Assembly: GCF_032362555.1 (NCBI RefSeq)
Contig: NC_083505.1
Coordinates: 10,159,501-10,223,500, forward strand
Reading direction: 5' to 3'
DNA from: Amyelois transitella
Taxonomy: Eukaryota > Arthropoda > Insecta > Lepidoptera > Pyralidae
DNA length: 64,000 bases
This document shows positions 12,741 through 24,162 of this stretch, in pieces. Numbering within the stretch: the stretch's first letter is position 1; each line of letters opens with the position of its first letter. Position numbers and translations under genes: made by a program. The notes under the pieces were generated by a model, which was not told where the DNA came from, did no database searches, and was given only the letters and a program-made list of their open reading frames with translations.

Positions 12741-15073
12741 TATGTTTCTGTGTATTTGCGAAAAAGTATCAGAGGCATTTTGATCCTGAAAGTATTATCG
12801 AACAGTACGTACTCGTATATCAATTACTACATCAAGGCGCCCTGAAACAGACATTTGTCAAATCGTACGTTACGGCAACAATGCTTTCAGTGGAGTGGGT
12901 ACAACAACACTTCAATATTAAAGTAGTTACTTAAGTACTTAGTACTACTTAACTTAGTAGGCTAAAAGTTGCAAATCATGCCACCTAATAAATCGCCAAG
13001 AAATTCACTGAAACCGAATACCGAATGGGAACTCAGTATATTCTTTCAAACAACGAGCAGTCATAATGCTAATTATGTCAGGATCCCTGGTTTATGTAAA
13101 TTATGGCTGAGCCGCTTATCTGGCTGTAACCCCGAGGGTCCAGTAATTATAGCGTAGACACAGATAATTGCCTTGAGGCTCGACCTGCTTTCCACAATTT
13201 TTGCAACGATTTTCCTTGTTCGCTCCGCTTACATTTGCAATCATTAAAATATCTCTTCCTGAGATCGCGATTAGCATGACAGTAAAATTAAATTGTGCCG
13301 AATTTGTTTTTGTTTTGAACGTTTACCGTAAGACAATATTTTCATTGGTCGTTTCTATGTTAAGCTGTTTTGGAGTAACATTATTGTTTAATGTACTTAT
13401 TTTTTAAAATATCAACTTTATTTTGTATGTGCATTATTAACTTTGTACAAAATGTCAAGTCAATTATATACTTTGCAATGAGGTAATGTTACCCTTTCTA
13501 TGTTACTAGCATTCTGGCCACTTTGGTTTCACCAAGGGAGCTGGAACCAAATATTTGTAAAATATTACGATATCACAGATGCGAATGTTTATCATCAATA
13601 TATAAATATTTGAAGAAGCGGTGTGTATACCTATTAACATTTTTTGTCAACAAAATTCGACATTTATATTACCTTGTGTAATATATATATAAATTAACAT
13701 TAACATAAAGAGCTTTATCGTTGTGATTCCACCCATATGTAGATAAGTTTCGTCTTACAAACACGAAACTCAAACTACTTGTGTATTCGATTCACGTCGA
13801 ACATAATTGAATCGAATCGAAAGGCTATTCGAGAATCGTAAGCCGCATTGGAACGTGCAGAAAAGCCTCGGAACAGCCAATGTTAAGAGAACTTAACCGA
13901 TAATGGTAATAAACCAACGAACATCCCGGTGAGAAGGCGAGACGTGTAAGATTCTTTACAGAATCGAGTCGAGTCATGGAAAAATAACCTAGCTAGAAGA
14001 ACACTCACACATGCAAGTTTCAGAGAAAAATTAATTTGAAAATTTTTCATTTTTCTTTCCGTCTCTTTCTAAATACACACATTTGAAAAGTATAAAAATC
14101 GGAAAACAAGTAGGTACTATACAAATCTGAATATACGTCTGAACAGAAAGAGACGGGAATAAGGGAACGGAATTGAAAAAAAAATTGTATCTTTCTAATT
14201 TTTGTGTTTAAAAATATTCTGAGGTAATTTAAAAAAAAAAGAGATGCAAAGAAAAATTTGATTCCATGTTATTTTTCGTACTGATATTTTTGTTCTGAGT
14301 AAGTTTTCCAGACTGGTTATGTTTCCGCGAGTGGAATCGAGTCAGCAGTCGGTACTTGCTAGCAATTTTTTGCGATGACGAACACTTTCACGGCACATCA
14401 CGCGAACCTGCTGACTCAGCAAGGGCTATTACTCGCTTCAACATCTCCGACTAGTGACTGTGGCTTTTTTTAAAAAGGTTGACGTTTCCTTTCTTTTGTG
14501 TCTGTTTGAAAAGTTTTCAGTCAAGTATACATATGTATATTTCATACATACAATCACATCTTTAACCTTACGAAAAAACCGTGACCACATTCAGCTGTAC
14601 AAGGGGCATTAAGATGAAAGTGTACATCTTTACAAAATTCCAGTAAATATGATAATGGATTTTTTTTAGATTTTGTTAGATATCTTTATATCCTTTTCTA
14701 TAAAATTTATTCACAAAATTTTGTAAAAATTAAAAAATATCTTGTCCAATATTGACCAAAAATCAAGAATACGTGATGTTGTTAGAAAAAATAATCTTTC
14801 CGCAAATTGCTTGGTGCACAACACTGTTTCTAATCTCACAATCGTATTTGTTCCAATATATTAACATCATACAATTTAACAACAATAGATACATCATAAC
14901 AATGTATCTGCGGCCGCCACCGAAATCTTTGGCACATAACAAAGGCGTAAAAGATATTGAATGGGAAACTTTATGAGAAATGTTTATCGGTTCCGGTCTA
15001 TTGAACCACGAAGAAGGCCGCACTAAGGTTCTAACACTTATGTAGGTACAAAGCCACGTTGAAAAGATTAGTG

Positions 15074-15128
15074 ACAAGTAGTGATTTAACAATTAGAATT
15101 TATTTCTAATTGTTAAATCACTACTTGT
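15074..15128. repeat. Perfect 25-bp hairpin with 5-base loop
   Basis: Left arm ACAAGTAGTGATTTAACAAT plus TAGAA; the right arm is its exact complement, separated by TTTAT. See findings. Confidence 0.9.
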
Positions 15129-15714
15129 TGTTCCCGGCAAAAAATATTAGATTTTCTTTAGCTTAAGTTCCTTATTAAGTTGTTGTAGATAAATTAACGA
15201 AAAAATACAGTCAAATTGAGAACCTCCTCCTTACTTGAAGTCGGTTAAAAAATGTGATAAAGAAAATTCACTCAATCTCTTTTCGGTTGATGTCGTAAAA
15301 AGTAACTGAGGGAATATCAACATAAATATACGCGCAAACTTCCATGCTGGTCTGGTAGCGAAGAAAAAATATAAGCCATACCTAAATCTGAACGTAGCTT
15401 TTCAGTTTTCTCAACATTTTTTTCTTTCCCACTAAAGATTTTAATCTAATGTAGGCATATGTAAGTAATGTACATGCAGGCATATAAATACTGATTTACT
15501 GTTATGTACTAAGAAGTACAAGTATTTAGTGATGATCTCTATTATTTAATTAAAAATGTATCCTAATTATAGTCCTTTGTTGTCATCTTAGTGCCAACAA
15601 AAGGTAATAAACAAAATTTCATTTTACTTAGATACTCACTGATTTTCGTAACGTCATTTCAGTACGCTACTTTCACTTGACTGTCATTTACAAATATAAA
15701 GTCTACAACTTACC

Positions 15715-15790
15715 AAGATCTCTGGAATCTTCTTTCGCTTCATTAACATTTGTAACTCTCTTCATGCAAGTTCTTCAATCACTAGATGGC
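15715..15790 (-). repeat. 3'-end fragment of non-LTR retrotransposon
   Basis: 'TTCGCTTCATTAACATTTGT' and 'AACTCTCTTCATGCAAGTTC' match the LINE 3' tail at 60835-60970, antisense on the plus strand. Confidence 0.6.
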
Positions 15791-16134
15791 AGCATTTACC
15801 TACCTTTTAACAAACCTTATTAATTAAATTGAAATTTGCAACCCGAGGGTAAGATTTCTAATTAATTTGCTATTATAATAAGTCCTCCAATTAATTGTAT
15901 GTTGCCGTTTCAGAACCTTAGGAAGCCATAAACCTGTGTTCGTTACAGAAACAACGTGTTTCGCAAAGCATAATAAGTTCATCTTAGAGCAAGACATTAT
16001 ATTCTCAAAACAGATAAGCATTTGCTATCTTTAACTTCTTATGTTTTCATCTCGAAAAGCTAATACGTAAATATTATTATTTAATTCTTACGCGTTTGTG
16101 TTGGCAATCGTGATATCCGGCGGCTGTCGACTTA

Positions 16135-16172
16135 GGCCGTGCGCTGCGTTAAGCGGGTGCACGGCGCGGGCA
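16135..16172 (+). repeat. Harbinger left terminal inverted repeat
   Basis: 38 bp starting GGCCGTGCGCTGCGTTAAGC, identical to the reverse complement of 19188-19225. The first mismatch is at base 39 (T versus C). Confidence 0.95.
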
Positions 16173-16245
16173 TCCGACGCGGGCATCCGTCGCGGGCATC
16201 CGCGTCGTGCTCCGTCGCGGACAAATAGCCCGTCGCGGGTATCCG
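16165..16245 (+). repeat. Subterminal direct repeats of the Harbinger element
   Basis: CGCGGGCATCCG occurs three times without a mismatch at 16165-16176, 16178-16189 and 16191-16202 (13-base period), with a fourth copy with one change (CGCGGGTATCCG) at 16234-16245. They lie between the TIR and the transposase start codon. Arrays like this are often binding sites for the transposase or its Myb/MADF partner. That role is inferred, and they may also form part of the transposase promoter. Confidence 0.8.
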
Positions 16246-16314
16246 CAACGACCTCCCGCTAAACGCAGCGCCGCCAGTACAATTTTAGACGTGCGGGTGT
16301 ACAGTCGATTCATA

Positions 16315-18499
16315 ATGGATTATTTGTTGATATACTACCTAGCCAAAAGACGACGTAGACAACAGCGGCAGCCAATCAGCCCATATGTCTCGTCCAGAAT
16401 GTTGTGTGGAGAATTTGTAACCAAGTTTACGCTATTAAGAGAAGATGAGAGGAGATTTTTTAAGTATTTTAAAATGTCAACGTCTACATTTGATGAATTA
16501 TTTTCGAAACTTGAACCATATTTGAAACATAGTGCTAATACTCTAAAAGTAAGAAGTGTATCAATTATATTACCAATAGAGAGGTTGGCAATAACGGCAA
16601 GGTAAGTAAATAAAATGTTTTTCTTGATATAAAATATTTTTATTTTGTCAGTCAAGATCACGCATGTATACAACCAAATCAGTTATTGGACTTATCATAA
16701 TCATAAGTAACAGTAAAATCACAGTGATTGGATTTATCACTTATTATAATTAACAATATTTTAATCTACAATTACTTTAATGAGAACTAAGTATAACAAT
16801 TTGGTAGTGTAGGTACATACGTAAAGTAAATCAAAATCACAGTCATTGTAATTATCATAATTAACAATATTATAAGGCTACTTCCAATCTTTGTCTTTCT
16901 TCAAATAGAGTATAAATGCAGTAAATAATTGATAATAGGATTAATGTTCTGCTTGAGTGTCATTTGTCAGTACGATGTTCGATAAATCCTCCAATGTAAT
17001 AACATTTTCTTTTTCAATGTCAATTAATAAGTTTAATACCTTTGATCGAAACAATAATTTTTGATATGTAGACAATTTTTTTATGTTTGGCATAATAGAT
17101 TTAAAAAATGACAAGTCTTCATCATTTTCTTCGTCCTTTTTGTGTTGTATGGATTGTAATAATTGTATTTCAAAAGGAGTCGGCGACGACGCCTTTTTAC
17201 GCTTTGATTGTTTTTGCGTTTCTCTGCTTGCTGTGTCATTTTCATTTCCAGATGTACTGGTCTCAGGTATTAACACCTCACTAGTGTCAACTATTGGGTG
17301 TTGGGACAATTCAAGTGTACTTGTATGACCCGAAGAGTCGTCCTGAGAATTTTCCAAAGATTCTTGTCCTTCTACTCTTTTGTTAGAGTCCAGAAAAGTC
17401 ATAATATTATAATAGCTGTACCCTTTTCCTTTTTTAGCACCAGAACCAGACTTAAGTTTCTTGTTACTAGCTTTGACTTTCGTATAGCAATCTCTCGCGG
17501 TTTTCCATCGCGCTTGTATTTTTTTTTCTGAAAAATGAAAAATAATACATACTTAAAAAATAATTTTGTATTTTTCACAGGTACTTAGTAAGTGGACATA
17601 CTTTCGTGGATATGCACTTGGCGTACCATGCGGGACAATCTACCATCCGAAAAATTGTTAATGATGTCTGTCAAATTATATGGCAAAGACTGAAAGAAGA
17701 ATGTATACCAGTATTTACACGTATGCGATGGGAAGACATAGCAGAAGGCTTTTTAAGCAACACAAATTTTCCTAACTGTTTAGGTGCTGTAGATGGAAAA
17801 CATATACGGATTATAAGACCACCTCACAGCGGATCACTTTACTACAATTACAAACATTACTATTCCATTGTCTTGCTTGCAATGTGTAACGCAAACTATG
17901 AATTCACCTACATAAATGTTGGAATACAAGGTAAAGAATCTGACTCTTCAGTTTTCACCAACAGCACTTTATTTCAACAGATGCAGGATGAGCTATTAGA
18001 TATTCCTCCTCCAAAATCATTGCCAGTGCTACAAAATAATAAACCAACCAATACTGCAGCTACCACACCAGTGCCATACGTCATAGTTGGAGATGAAGCG
18101 TTTGGACTGTCTACACATCTTATGCGACCATATGCGCGGGCTATTGCAATGGATCATAGAAAGAAAATATTTAATTATAGATTGTCAAGAGCTAGACGTT
18201 ACATTGAATCAACCTTTGGAATAATGGCCAATAAGTTTCGAATACTTCATCGTCCACTTAACGTTTCTAGAGAACATGCCATTTGTTTCATAAAAGCAAT
18301 TTGTATAATGCATAATTTTGTACGAAAAAGAGACGGATTCGGTAATATCAGCGATGTTGTCATAACACCCCGCCATATCCGCGATATCACAAATGGATTT
18401 GGGCTAGTTCAAAGAAACTCGTATACAATACGAGATCAGTTCGCTGATTACTTTGCCACAAACGGTAAGGTATCGTGGCAAGATCGCTGTATTTATTGA
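16315..18499 (+). CDS. Harbinger transposase (HARBI1-like DDE nuclease), 2 exons
   Basis: Exons 16315-16601 and 17581-18499 (donor G|GTAAGT, acceptor TTTTTCACAG) join in phase to give 401 residues. The nuclease has the HARBI1/DDE_Tnp_4 layout: first Asp in LGAVDGKHI (about residue 167), second Asp in VGDEAFGL (about 267), Glu in RRYIESTFG (about 305), and a terminal IMHNFVRKRDG. The DD(37)E spacing is normal and no catalytic residue is missing. The N-terminal part has a basic AKRRRRQQRQ stretch and a helical 'STFDELFSKLEPYL' segment typical of the family. The ATG at 16315 is the first in frame; the frame is open upstream but offers only GTG. The single intron contains most of the antisense MADF gene. 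The protein would cut and rejoin the element ends in the nucleus, with the MADF partner probably aiding nuclear import or DNA binding. Confidence 0.93.
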
Positions 18500-18983
18500 T
18501 TATTTACTTAAGTTAAAAAAAATTTGCTCGTGAAGAGGTCACAATACAATAGTTAAATAACAATTAACATAAGTAAATACAAAATGTTTACTAAGCCTAA
18601 AGGTGGGTACAGACTATGTAACATATTACATGTTATTTTAACATGTTTTATATCATTCAGTGTCCACATTATCTGAAACTTGTTATATAGCAATGTCGTA
18701 TAACATGTTATGTTATATAGTCTGTACCCACCTTAATAAATGAAAGAAGTAAATAATTATGTAGTAAATAAATTTATAAAGTCATAATAAAAAGTAAGAA
18801 TTTACCTGTTGACTTTTTTTCTGTGTCACTGAAGTCCTCATAATTTTCGTATAATTCTTTACAAATCTCGAGCCATGCAGCTTGACGCGCATCCCTGTCT
18901 TTATACAAGTTGTTAGACAGATCCCATAAAGCGGGGCGACATTGCACTTCTAAAATAACACGTTCCGTATCAATATCACTCAT
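16941..18983 (-). CDS. MADF-BESS DNA-binding protein of the Harbinger element, 2 exons
   Basis: Minus-strand exons 18983-18806 and 17527-16941 join in phase (donor ACAG|GTAAAT, acceptor TTTTTCAG) to give 254 residues. The MADF domain spans the join: 'VILEVQCRPALWDL' (residues 9 onward), 'RQAAWLEICKEL', then 'KKIQARWKTARDCYTKVKA' and 'GYSYYNIMTFLD'. A low-complexity acidic and Ser/Thr-rich linker with a KRKK basic patch follows, then a BESS motif at about residues 195-231 (FFKSIMPNIKKLSTYQKLLF). PIF/Harbinger elements normally carry a second Myb/SANT/MADF-type gene that helps the transposase bind the ends. Its intron contains transposase exon 2 in antisense and also the nested MITE. An alternative in-frame TTG precedes the ATG, but the ATG at 18983 is preferred. 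Confidence 0.9.
18601..18733. mobile_element. Nested 133-bp MITE with TAA target duplication
   Basis: Terminal inverted repeats start AGGTGGGTACAGACTATG at one end and AGGTGGGTACAGACTATA at the other, with one mismatch over about 25 bp. TAA flanks both sides (18598-18600 and 18734-18736), again the TWA-type duplication of PIF/Harbinger, so this is probably a non-autonomous member of another Harbinger family. It sits just downstream of the transposase stop codon and inside the antisense MADF intron, so it breaks neither frame. Confidence 0.85.
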
Positions 18984-19187
18984 GTTTATCAACTTGATTG
19001 TACAAGCACGGCGCGTGCGACACGGATAACGCAGCGGCGCTCACTGATTTTCTAGAAACATCTCCGCTCGCGTGCTCCGTCGCACGGACACGCGAGCGTA
19101 CCCCCGTCGCCCGCGCCGCGTGTGACGGGCGTTCCGCCTTACGCAGCGCTGCTCTATGAATTTACATGAAACATCACGCCGCGCGGG

Positions 19188-19225
19188 TGCCCGCGCCGTG
19201 CACCCGCTTAACGCAGCGCACGGCC
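19188..19225 (-). repeat. Harbinger right terminal inverted repeat
   Basis: The reverse complement is identical to 16135-16172 over 38 bp. Inside it, the motif AACGCAGCG recurs (near 19029 and 19210, and at the left end near 16262), and the 12-mer GTGCTCCGTCGC at 16207 is repeated directly at 19072. Both are candidate protein-binding sites. Confidence 0.95.
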
Positions 19226-20054
19226 TTAGAAAAATTAAAAAAGATGGCGCCACTGCATCGAGCCGGAAGTCAAAAATACAACTGTGACGATTTACGAAGA
19301 GGGCGCCACTGTGGCGAGCTAACGAAGTGACCGCGCAGTCGCCCGAGATTCATTGCTTTGTCGGACTTCGTACTGTGAACTTGCTCCTCACGAAATATTG
19401 TCATATAGTCTTCTACTTACTCAGTTATCGCCCGTGTTATAATTATCTAACATTTGTATGAGAAAAAAAAAAGAAGACACCTCTATGAATTATGTAGGTA
19501 ATAAAAAAGAAAAGATATTGGAATTTCTGTTTTTTGTATGAAAATTGTATGTAATGAAAAAAATCTTATAAGTCAATTTTTTTCTTCATTAAACTATTCG
19601 TTTAGAGTAGGTATTACAGAGGTTTTCAATTTAGTTTTCGATGCATAAATTTTACAGCAAAATCCTTTGTTTATTTACAAAGTATTGGTTTTCCAACGAG
19701 ATTAATGAACTATGCAAATGGATCGTGAAAAATTGCATTGATAGTTAGACGTAAGGGAGGCTGGCTCAATGGGGTTTGTCTCTGTTTAAATGGGGTCCTA
19801 CTCAAATAAATCCTGCTTAAATAACCGTAAAACTGTCCATGTACGGATCCTTTTAATCCTTCGGGAGTAGATCAGGCCACGATCAAATTTATTTTAATGC
19901 TGTTTACTTGTAAATGAACTCTCAATTATGTAAATAGATGGGATCTAATCGGGTAAGTAGTTATGTGATATTTCTGTACATATATATATATATATGCCTA
20001 AGGGAAAGAGGCGTGATTTTATGTAGGTATGTATATCAAAGATAATTAAAAGAT

Positions 20055-20360
20055 AAATGAGCCTTGGAAGCGTGGTCAAATCGTCAAGGTGTCCTAATAA
20101 AATGCGTGATGTGCATGCAGGCACAGGTTCAAATCCTACCACTATCTTTTCTGAGTTAAGTACATAAGTGGGTCCTACCCGATAAATAGACGATGCGATA
20201 ACAAATCGTGAGAAAACCTGGTAATTTTATCAACTGGATGTATGGCCATCCTATATGGGTAAGGAGGTGTGGAGGTCAGGTGGTTGGGAGTAGTTTCGAA
20301 TAAAATCCGACTTACCTAATCCAGGAACATGATGAAGATGTAACTGGGGCTGCCCTAAAT
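20055..20360 (+). repeat. tRNA-derived SINE
   Basis: A box-A-like 'TGGTCAAATCGTCAAGG' and a good box B (GGTTCAAATCC at about 20129) lie about 60 bases apart. They are followed by a tRNA-unrelated body with 'TCGTGAGAAAACCTGG' and an end near 'GATGAAGATGTAACTGGGGC'. Partial relatives are at about 10780-10840, 9960-10320 and 47755-47850. Confidence 0.6.
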
Positions 20361-20674
20361 GTATGAAGATTGAAATTAGCTTGGGAAAAGCTTATAAACA
20401 AATACTGTAGAAATTCATGAATCTACATAATTAAAAACCAAAGCACGTTAAAACAACGTATTTTTATTCAAAATAGATACTGTAATATTTCCCTTCTTCT
20501 TGTCTCATTGTAGGAACGAGTTGAAATTTCCCTTGTTCGAGTGCACTGGGGACAAAGTTGGTATTCAATGCGAATGCCACAAACAGCAATGAAGGAAAAC
20601 TTAGTCATCCGGCATGTACCTACTTTGTTCGATACAAATAAGTTTTGTAACGAGACTACTTGAAAGTACATAAA

Positions 20675-20885
20675 AAATAGTCACCTCTATATTCCTTGCG
20701 GGGTAAACAGAGCCCAACAGTCTTGAAAAATCTAAAAGGCCAAGTTCTGCTGTATGGTATTATGATAGAATTTAGGTTCAAATAGTGACGTGTTGCCAAC
20801 CCATCGCCTATTATAGGAATCCCAAATAAGCCTATCACTTAGTCGCCTTTTACGACATCCATGGGAGAGAGTGGTTCCATTCTAA
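20675..20885 (-). repeat. SINE (TATG-tail family), partial
   Basis: Minus-strand copy with 'TATTCCTTGCGGGGTAAACA', 'ATTATGATAGAATTTAGGTT' and 'CGCCTTTTACGACATCCATG'. The 5' head beyond the CCATGGGA block is degraded. Confidence 0.8.
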
Positions 20886-23364
20886 AGTATTTATTTATGA
20901 AGGCTGTCTTTTATTTTTAATCACAGGTTTTAACTTACAATAAACATATATAAGTAGTCTTATAAAACAAAATATACCTGAAACTTTGTACTGACAACGG
21001 AACACAGCAAAGTGGCTTTTAGAACACATTGCGGCTTTCAAAACTTCTCAGAAATGCAACACCGTAACTTACTTGTCAAGTTCCATTTCATAATTTTAAC
21101 TTAATGTGCTTTGCAATTTGTTTTCTACTTACGTACAGCATTTTCTACTTAGGACTAATGTTACCGTATAGAAATATATTGAGTATTTTTACGACAACCT
21201 TGGGCGAATAAAGGGAATATATTGATTGGTGTTTTCATAAAATTAATTAGTGTCAAGCCGCAAATACTAAGTATTGTTTAACAGCCTGTAAGCTGCAACT
21301 AATTTTTTTTTTATATCGCAATGCAATTAATAAATAATAAAAAAATGCAATGATATACGCTAAGATCTTGCCATTCGCATACTACGGGGACGAAGAAAAT
21401 TTAATTACTTAATTTCAAAACAAATACAAATGTTTAAGTACTTGTGGTCTAATCCACTCAGTTTTATAAGAAATAATTACCTGTTTGAAGATTTACACAA
21501 TCGACCCCATACGGACTTAGAAGTGAAAACACGTGGACGTATTTGCGAAATACGAATATTCAGAGGTGCATATTGGTATTTTGTTTGTCGTATAAAATAT
21601 CTAAAAAGAGTCATACGTCTTCCACCGTCGCACTAAGCACAATAGTACCAAGAAGAATGGCTTTGTGCGATGTATTTGTGCCGCTATTGACATCTATAAA
21701 TGAAGCATCATTTGTGTGAGAGGAGCTTGGAGAACTGCGAAGATTCATTGGATCCTCAATAAGTATGAAAATGTATTTATTCGTTGCGCAAAATCATACA
21801 AATTCATTCAATACCTGGATATATAAAATATGTTGGAATTAAATCGGAAATTTTTGATAATATTGTATTAAATAAAAAGACAAATCGGTGGTCAGACAAT
21901 ATTTTTTCAAAAAGTTTATTATGCCTTCTTTTCCTATGTGTTCGCCCCAATCAATGCATTTTCATAGTTGAGATGACAGATAGTACCTACATGGTGTTAT
22001 GTTGACATACTTGTTCATTACAGAAAGAGGTCGATAGGTCACGACGCGACACCTCGCATAAGCTACATATATGAACACGCATTAATTGAGAGAAGGCATT
22101 ACAGCATGAAACGAGATATATGTAAATTATGTAAGTGGGATCACGTGATAACTAGTACACATGTAATTTACTAGAACCTGCGTGATCCCAGTTTAACTTT
22201 TTCCAGCAATACAAGCCTTACTATTAATAATTACGAAATAAAAAAAAAATATTGTTTACGGCTTCAGATACCATAATGTAACCAAAAATGTTGCAGGCAG
22301 CTCATAAAACTTTTCTTAGTATTTGAAACATCAATTCCATGCTAACTTTTGTAGAAAATAAGTTATGACGCTACCAGGAGCAGTTAATACGAGCAAAGAA
22401 AGTAGTAATATAATAATAAATAGAAGTGCACTGCATACACATTTATTTGATTACTTAGACTCTACATGATAAATCTAAAGCAAGGCACGAATTCTCCGAA
22501 ATCTTGAAAGCGTAAATGTCTTTGAATATTAATATCTGTAGAGAGATAAAACAGAGAAAGAGCTATTCATTAAAGTACCGATGGAAACATTGAAAAAGTT
22601 GTTCTCCTCTTTACGAGCAAACCTACCTAATAAATTTACTTCCCGAAAGTTAAGGGCTGTTTAAACAGGGTCCTGCGGCGGAGAAGGTACACGAATGAGA
22701 AACGTAATAGCTTTGCTAATTACCAAAGTAAAACTTGACAATATTATTTACTGCCTGAATGTTATTTATTTGGTTTTGTTCACTACAAAATTATTAAAAC
22801 CTGTCACTTTACAGAAATAATGAATGACTGACGTACTGGGCGTAAAAAGCTGAAATTTGACGTGTATTTCCTGAGAACTTGAAGTTTTGTGAAGCTATCG
22901 TGTCGTAAAATATTAAAATTATGCCATCAACGTCTTTTTTAGGTGAAATAAAATACCGATGGGCACTGCGCAGGATTACAAAGACTTTGTGATTGTTCGT
23001 AATAGGTGCTCTGAGCTCGGGGACAGAACACTGGCAGATATGAACTTTATAACGGTGGACTCAAAACGGGACTCGTAGTACTGTGCGAACACTGAATGAG
23101 ACATCATTCCTTTGCATAGAGGTGCTAGTATTGATATGCTAGGAATAGATGACAAAACGAAACATGTTTCTCAGGTGTGTTGCGAATATCAGTAAATCAA
23201 CATTCTTTATGTAGTAATTCCTATTTTTAAAAATCAGCAACTGGTTTAAAGGTAAATCGAAATTAACAAGGTCTTGATACCGATATAATTTCGTGTGATT
23301 TTTGTGCAATTAAGTTCCTTTCTTTTTTTCTTAGTTAAACAATACCCATACCTACTTACCTTAA

Positions 23365-23462
23365 TAAAATCACGCCTCTTTCCCGGAGGGGTAGGCAGAG
23401 ACTACCTCTTTCCACTTGCCACGATCTCTGCATACTTCCTTCGCTTCATTCACATGTTCTTC
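23365..23462 (-). repeat. 3'-end fragment of non-LTR retrotransposon
   Basis: 'CACGCCTCTTTCCCGGAGGG' and 'CTCTGCATACTTCCTTCGCT' are nearly identical to 60842-60930, the 3' tail of the LINE. The copy is severely 5'-truncated, as is usual for target-primed insertion. Confidence 0.75.
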
Positions 23463-23907
23463 ACCTTAATACAACGCATAATATCTATCACCACTCCAGC
23501 TGTGTGGTGTGATCTATTTAGACAAGTTGTCTATGAGTGCACTATTATTACAGCTATTTGCACACCTCATTGTTATTCACTGCACCCTGCAGAAAACTCC
23601 GCTATGTATCTTCATACATAAAGTTTTCAACTCACATTAGGTACTCAAGAAAATGTTTTCTGTAGAAATACTGGTGCTTATTTAAAACTACGATCATATT
23701 TTCACGTGCCAGTTAAATATTATTTCTGAAAAATATAAATCTATACTAACTTGGGATTCTTTTATAAAGCGAACGATTAGCAACCTGGCGCTTCACTATA
23801 TAAATCTCAATCAGCTACATGCAACTTTTAAGACATTATAAAAGTTAAAGGTACGTTGTACCTACCAATATATGAAATTACATGTAACTTCAAGACTGAA
23901 AATTAAA

Positions 23908-24162
23908 CATACATACGTACATATGGTCAAGTCTATATCCCTTGCGGGGTAGACAGAGCCAACAGTCTTGAAAAGACTGAATGGCCACGTTCAGCTATTT
24001 GGCTTAATGATAGAATTGAGATTCAAATAGTGACAGGTTGCTAGCCCATCGCCTAAAAAAGAATCCCAAGTTTGTAAGCCTATCCCTTAGTCGCCTTTTA
24101 CGACATCCATGGGAAAGAGATGGAGTGGTCCTATTCTTTTTTGTATTGGTGCCGGGAACCAC
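23908..24162 (-). repeat. SINE (TATG-tail family), full length with target duplication
   Basis: Full minus-strand copy from the tail complement 'CATACATACGTACATATGG' to the head complement 'GTGCCGGGAACCAC'. It is flanked by a 13-bp direct repeat ACTGAAAATTAAA (23895-23907 and 24163-24175), which is direct evidence of retroposition. Confidence 0.93.

Larger units (their letters stand above)
5585..16131. other. Gene-poor stretch, repeats only
   Basis: About 10.5 kb in which I could support no gene. It holds decayed SINE, LINE and tRNA-derived repeat copies (listed separately where clear), A/T runs, a perfect hairpin at 15074-15128 and a few G/C-richer patches (10490-10620, 13790-13990, 14310-14470) that could be conserved non-coding elements. 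Open frames here are short, lack plausible splice sites or sit in repeats. Confidence 0.6.
16132..19228. mobile_element. PIF/Harbinger DNA transposon, complete, with TTA target duplication
   Basis: The element occupies 16135-19225 (3091 bp) and is flanked by TTA at 16132-16134 and 19226-19228, the 3-bp TWA-type duplication of the PIF/Harbinger superfamily. Its terminal inverted repeats (16135-16172 and 19188-19225) start GGCCGTGCGCTGCGTTAAGC and match perfectly over 38 bp. It encodes two proteins, as expected for autonomous Harbinger elements: a DDE transposase (plus) and a MADF-BESS DNA-binding protein (minus). Both frames are intact and the catalytic triad is present. Perfect TIRs and open frames suggest a recent, possibly still active, copy. 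The ends are strongly G/C-rich, against A/T-rich surroundings. Confidence 0.93.

Noticed and set aside
14763-15092. 109-codon minus open frame
   Set aside because: Overlaps another open frame on the other strand, has no recognisable motif or splice context, and runs into the hairpin at 15074-15128. Chance frame.
16207-16314. Upstream extension of the transposase frame from a GTG
   Set aside because: No ATG in this stretch, it lies in the subterminal repeat region and reads as low-complexity Arg/Ala. The ATG at 16315 is the likely start.
23295-23621. 108-codon plus open frame starting MIFVQLSSFLFFLV
   Set aside because: Most of it is the antisense LINE 3' tail (23365-23462), so the apparent hydrophobic protein is a by-product of repeat sequence.
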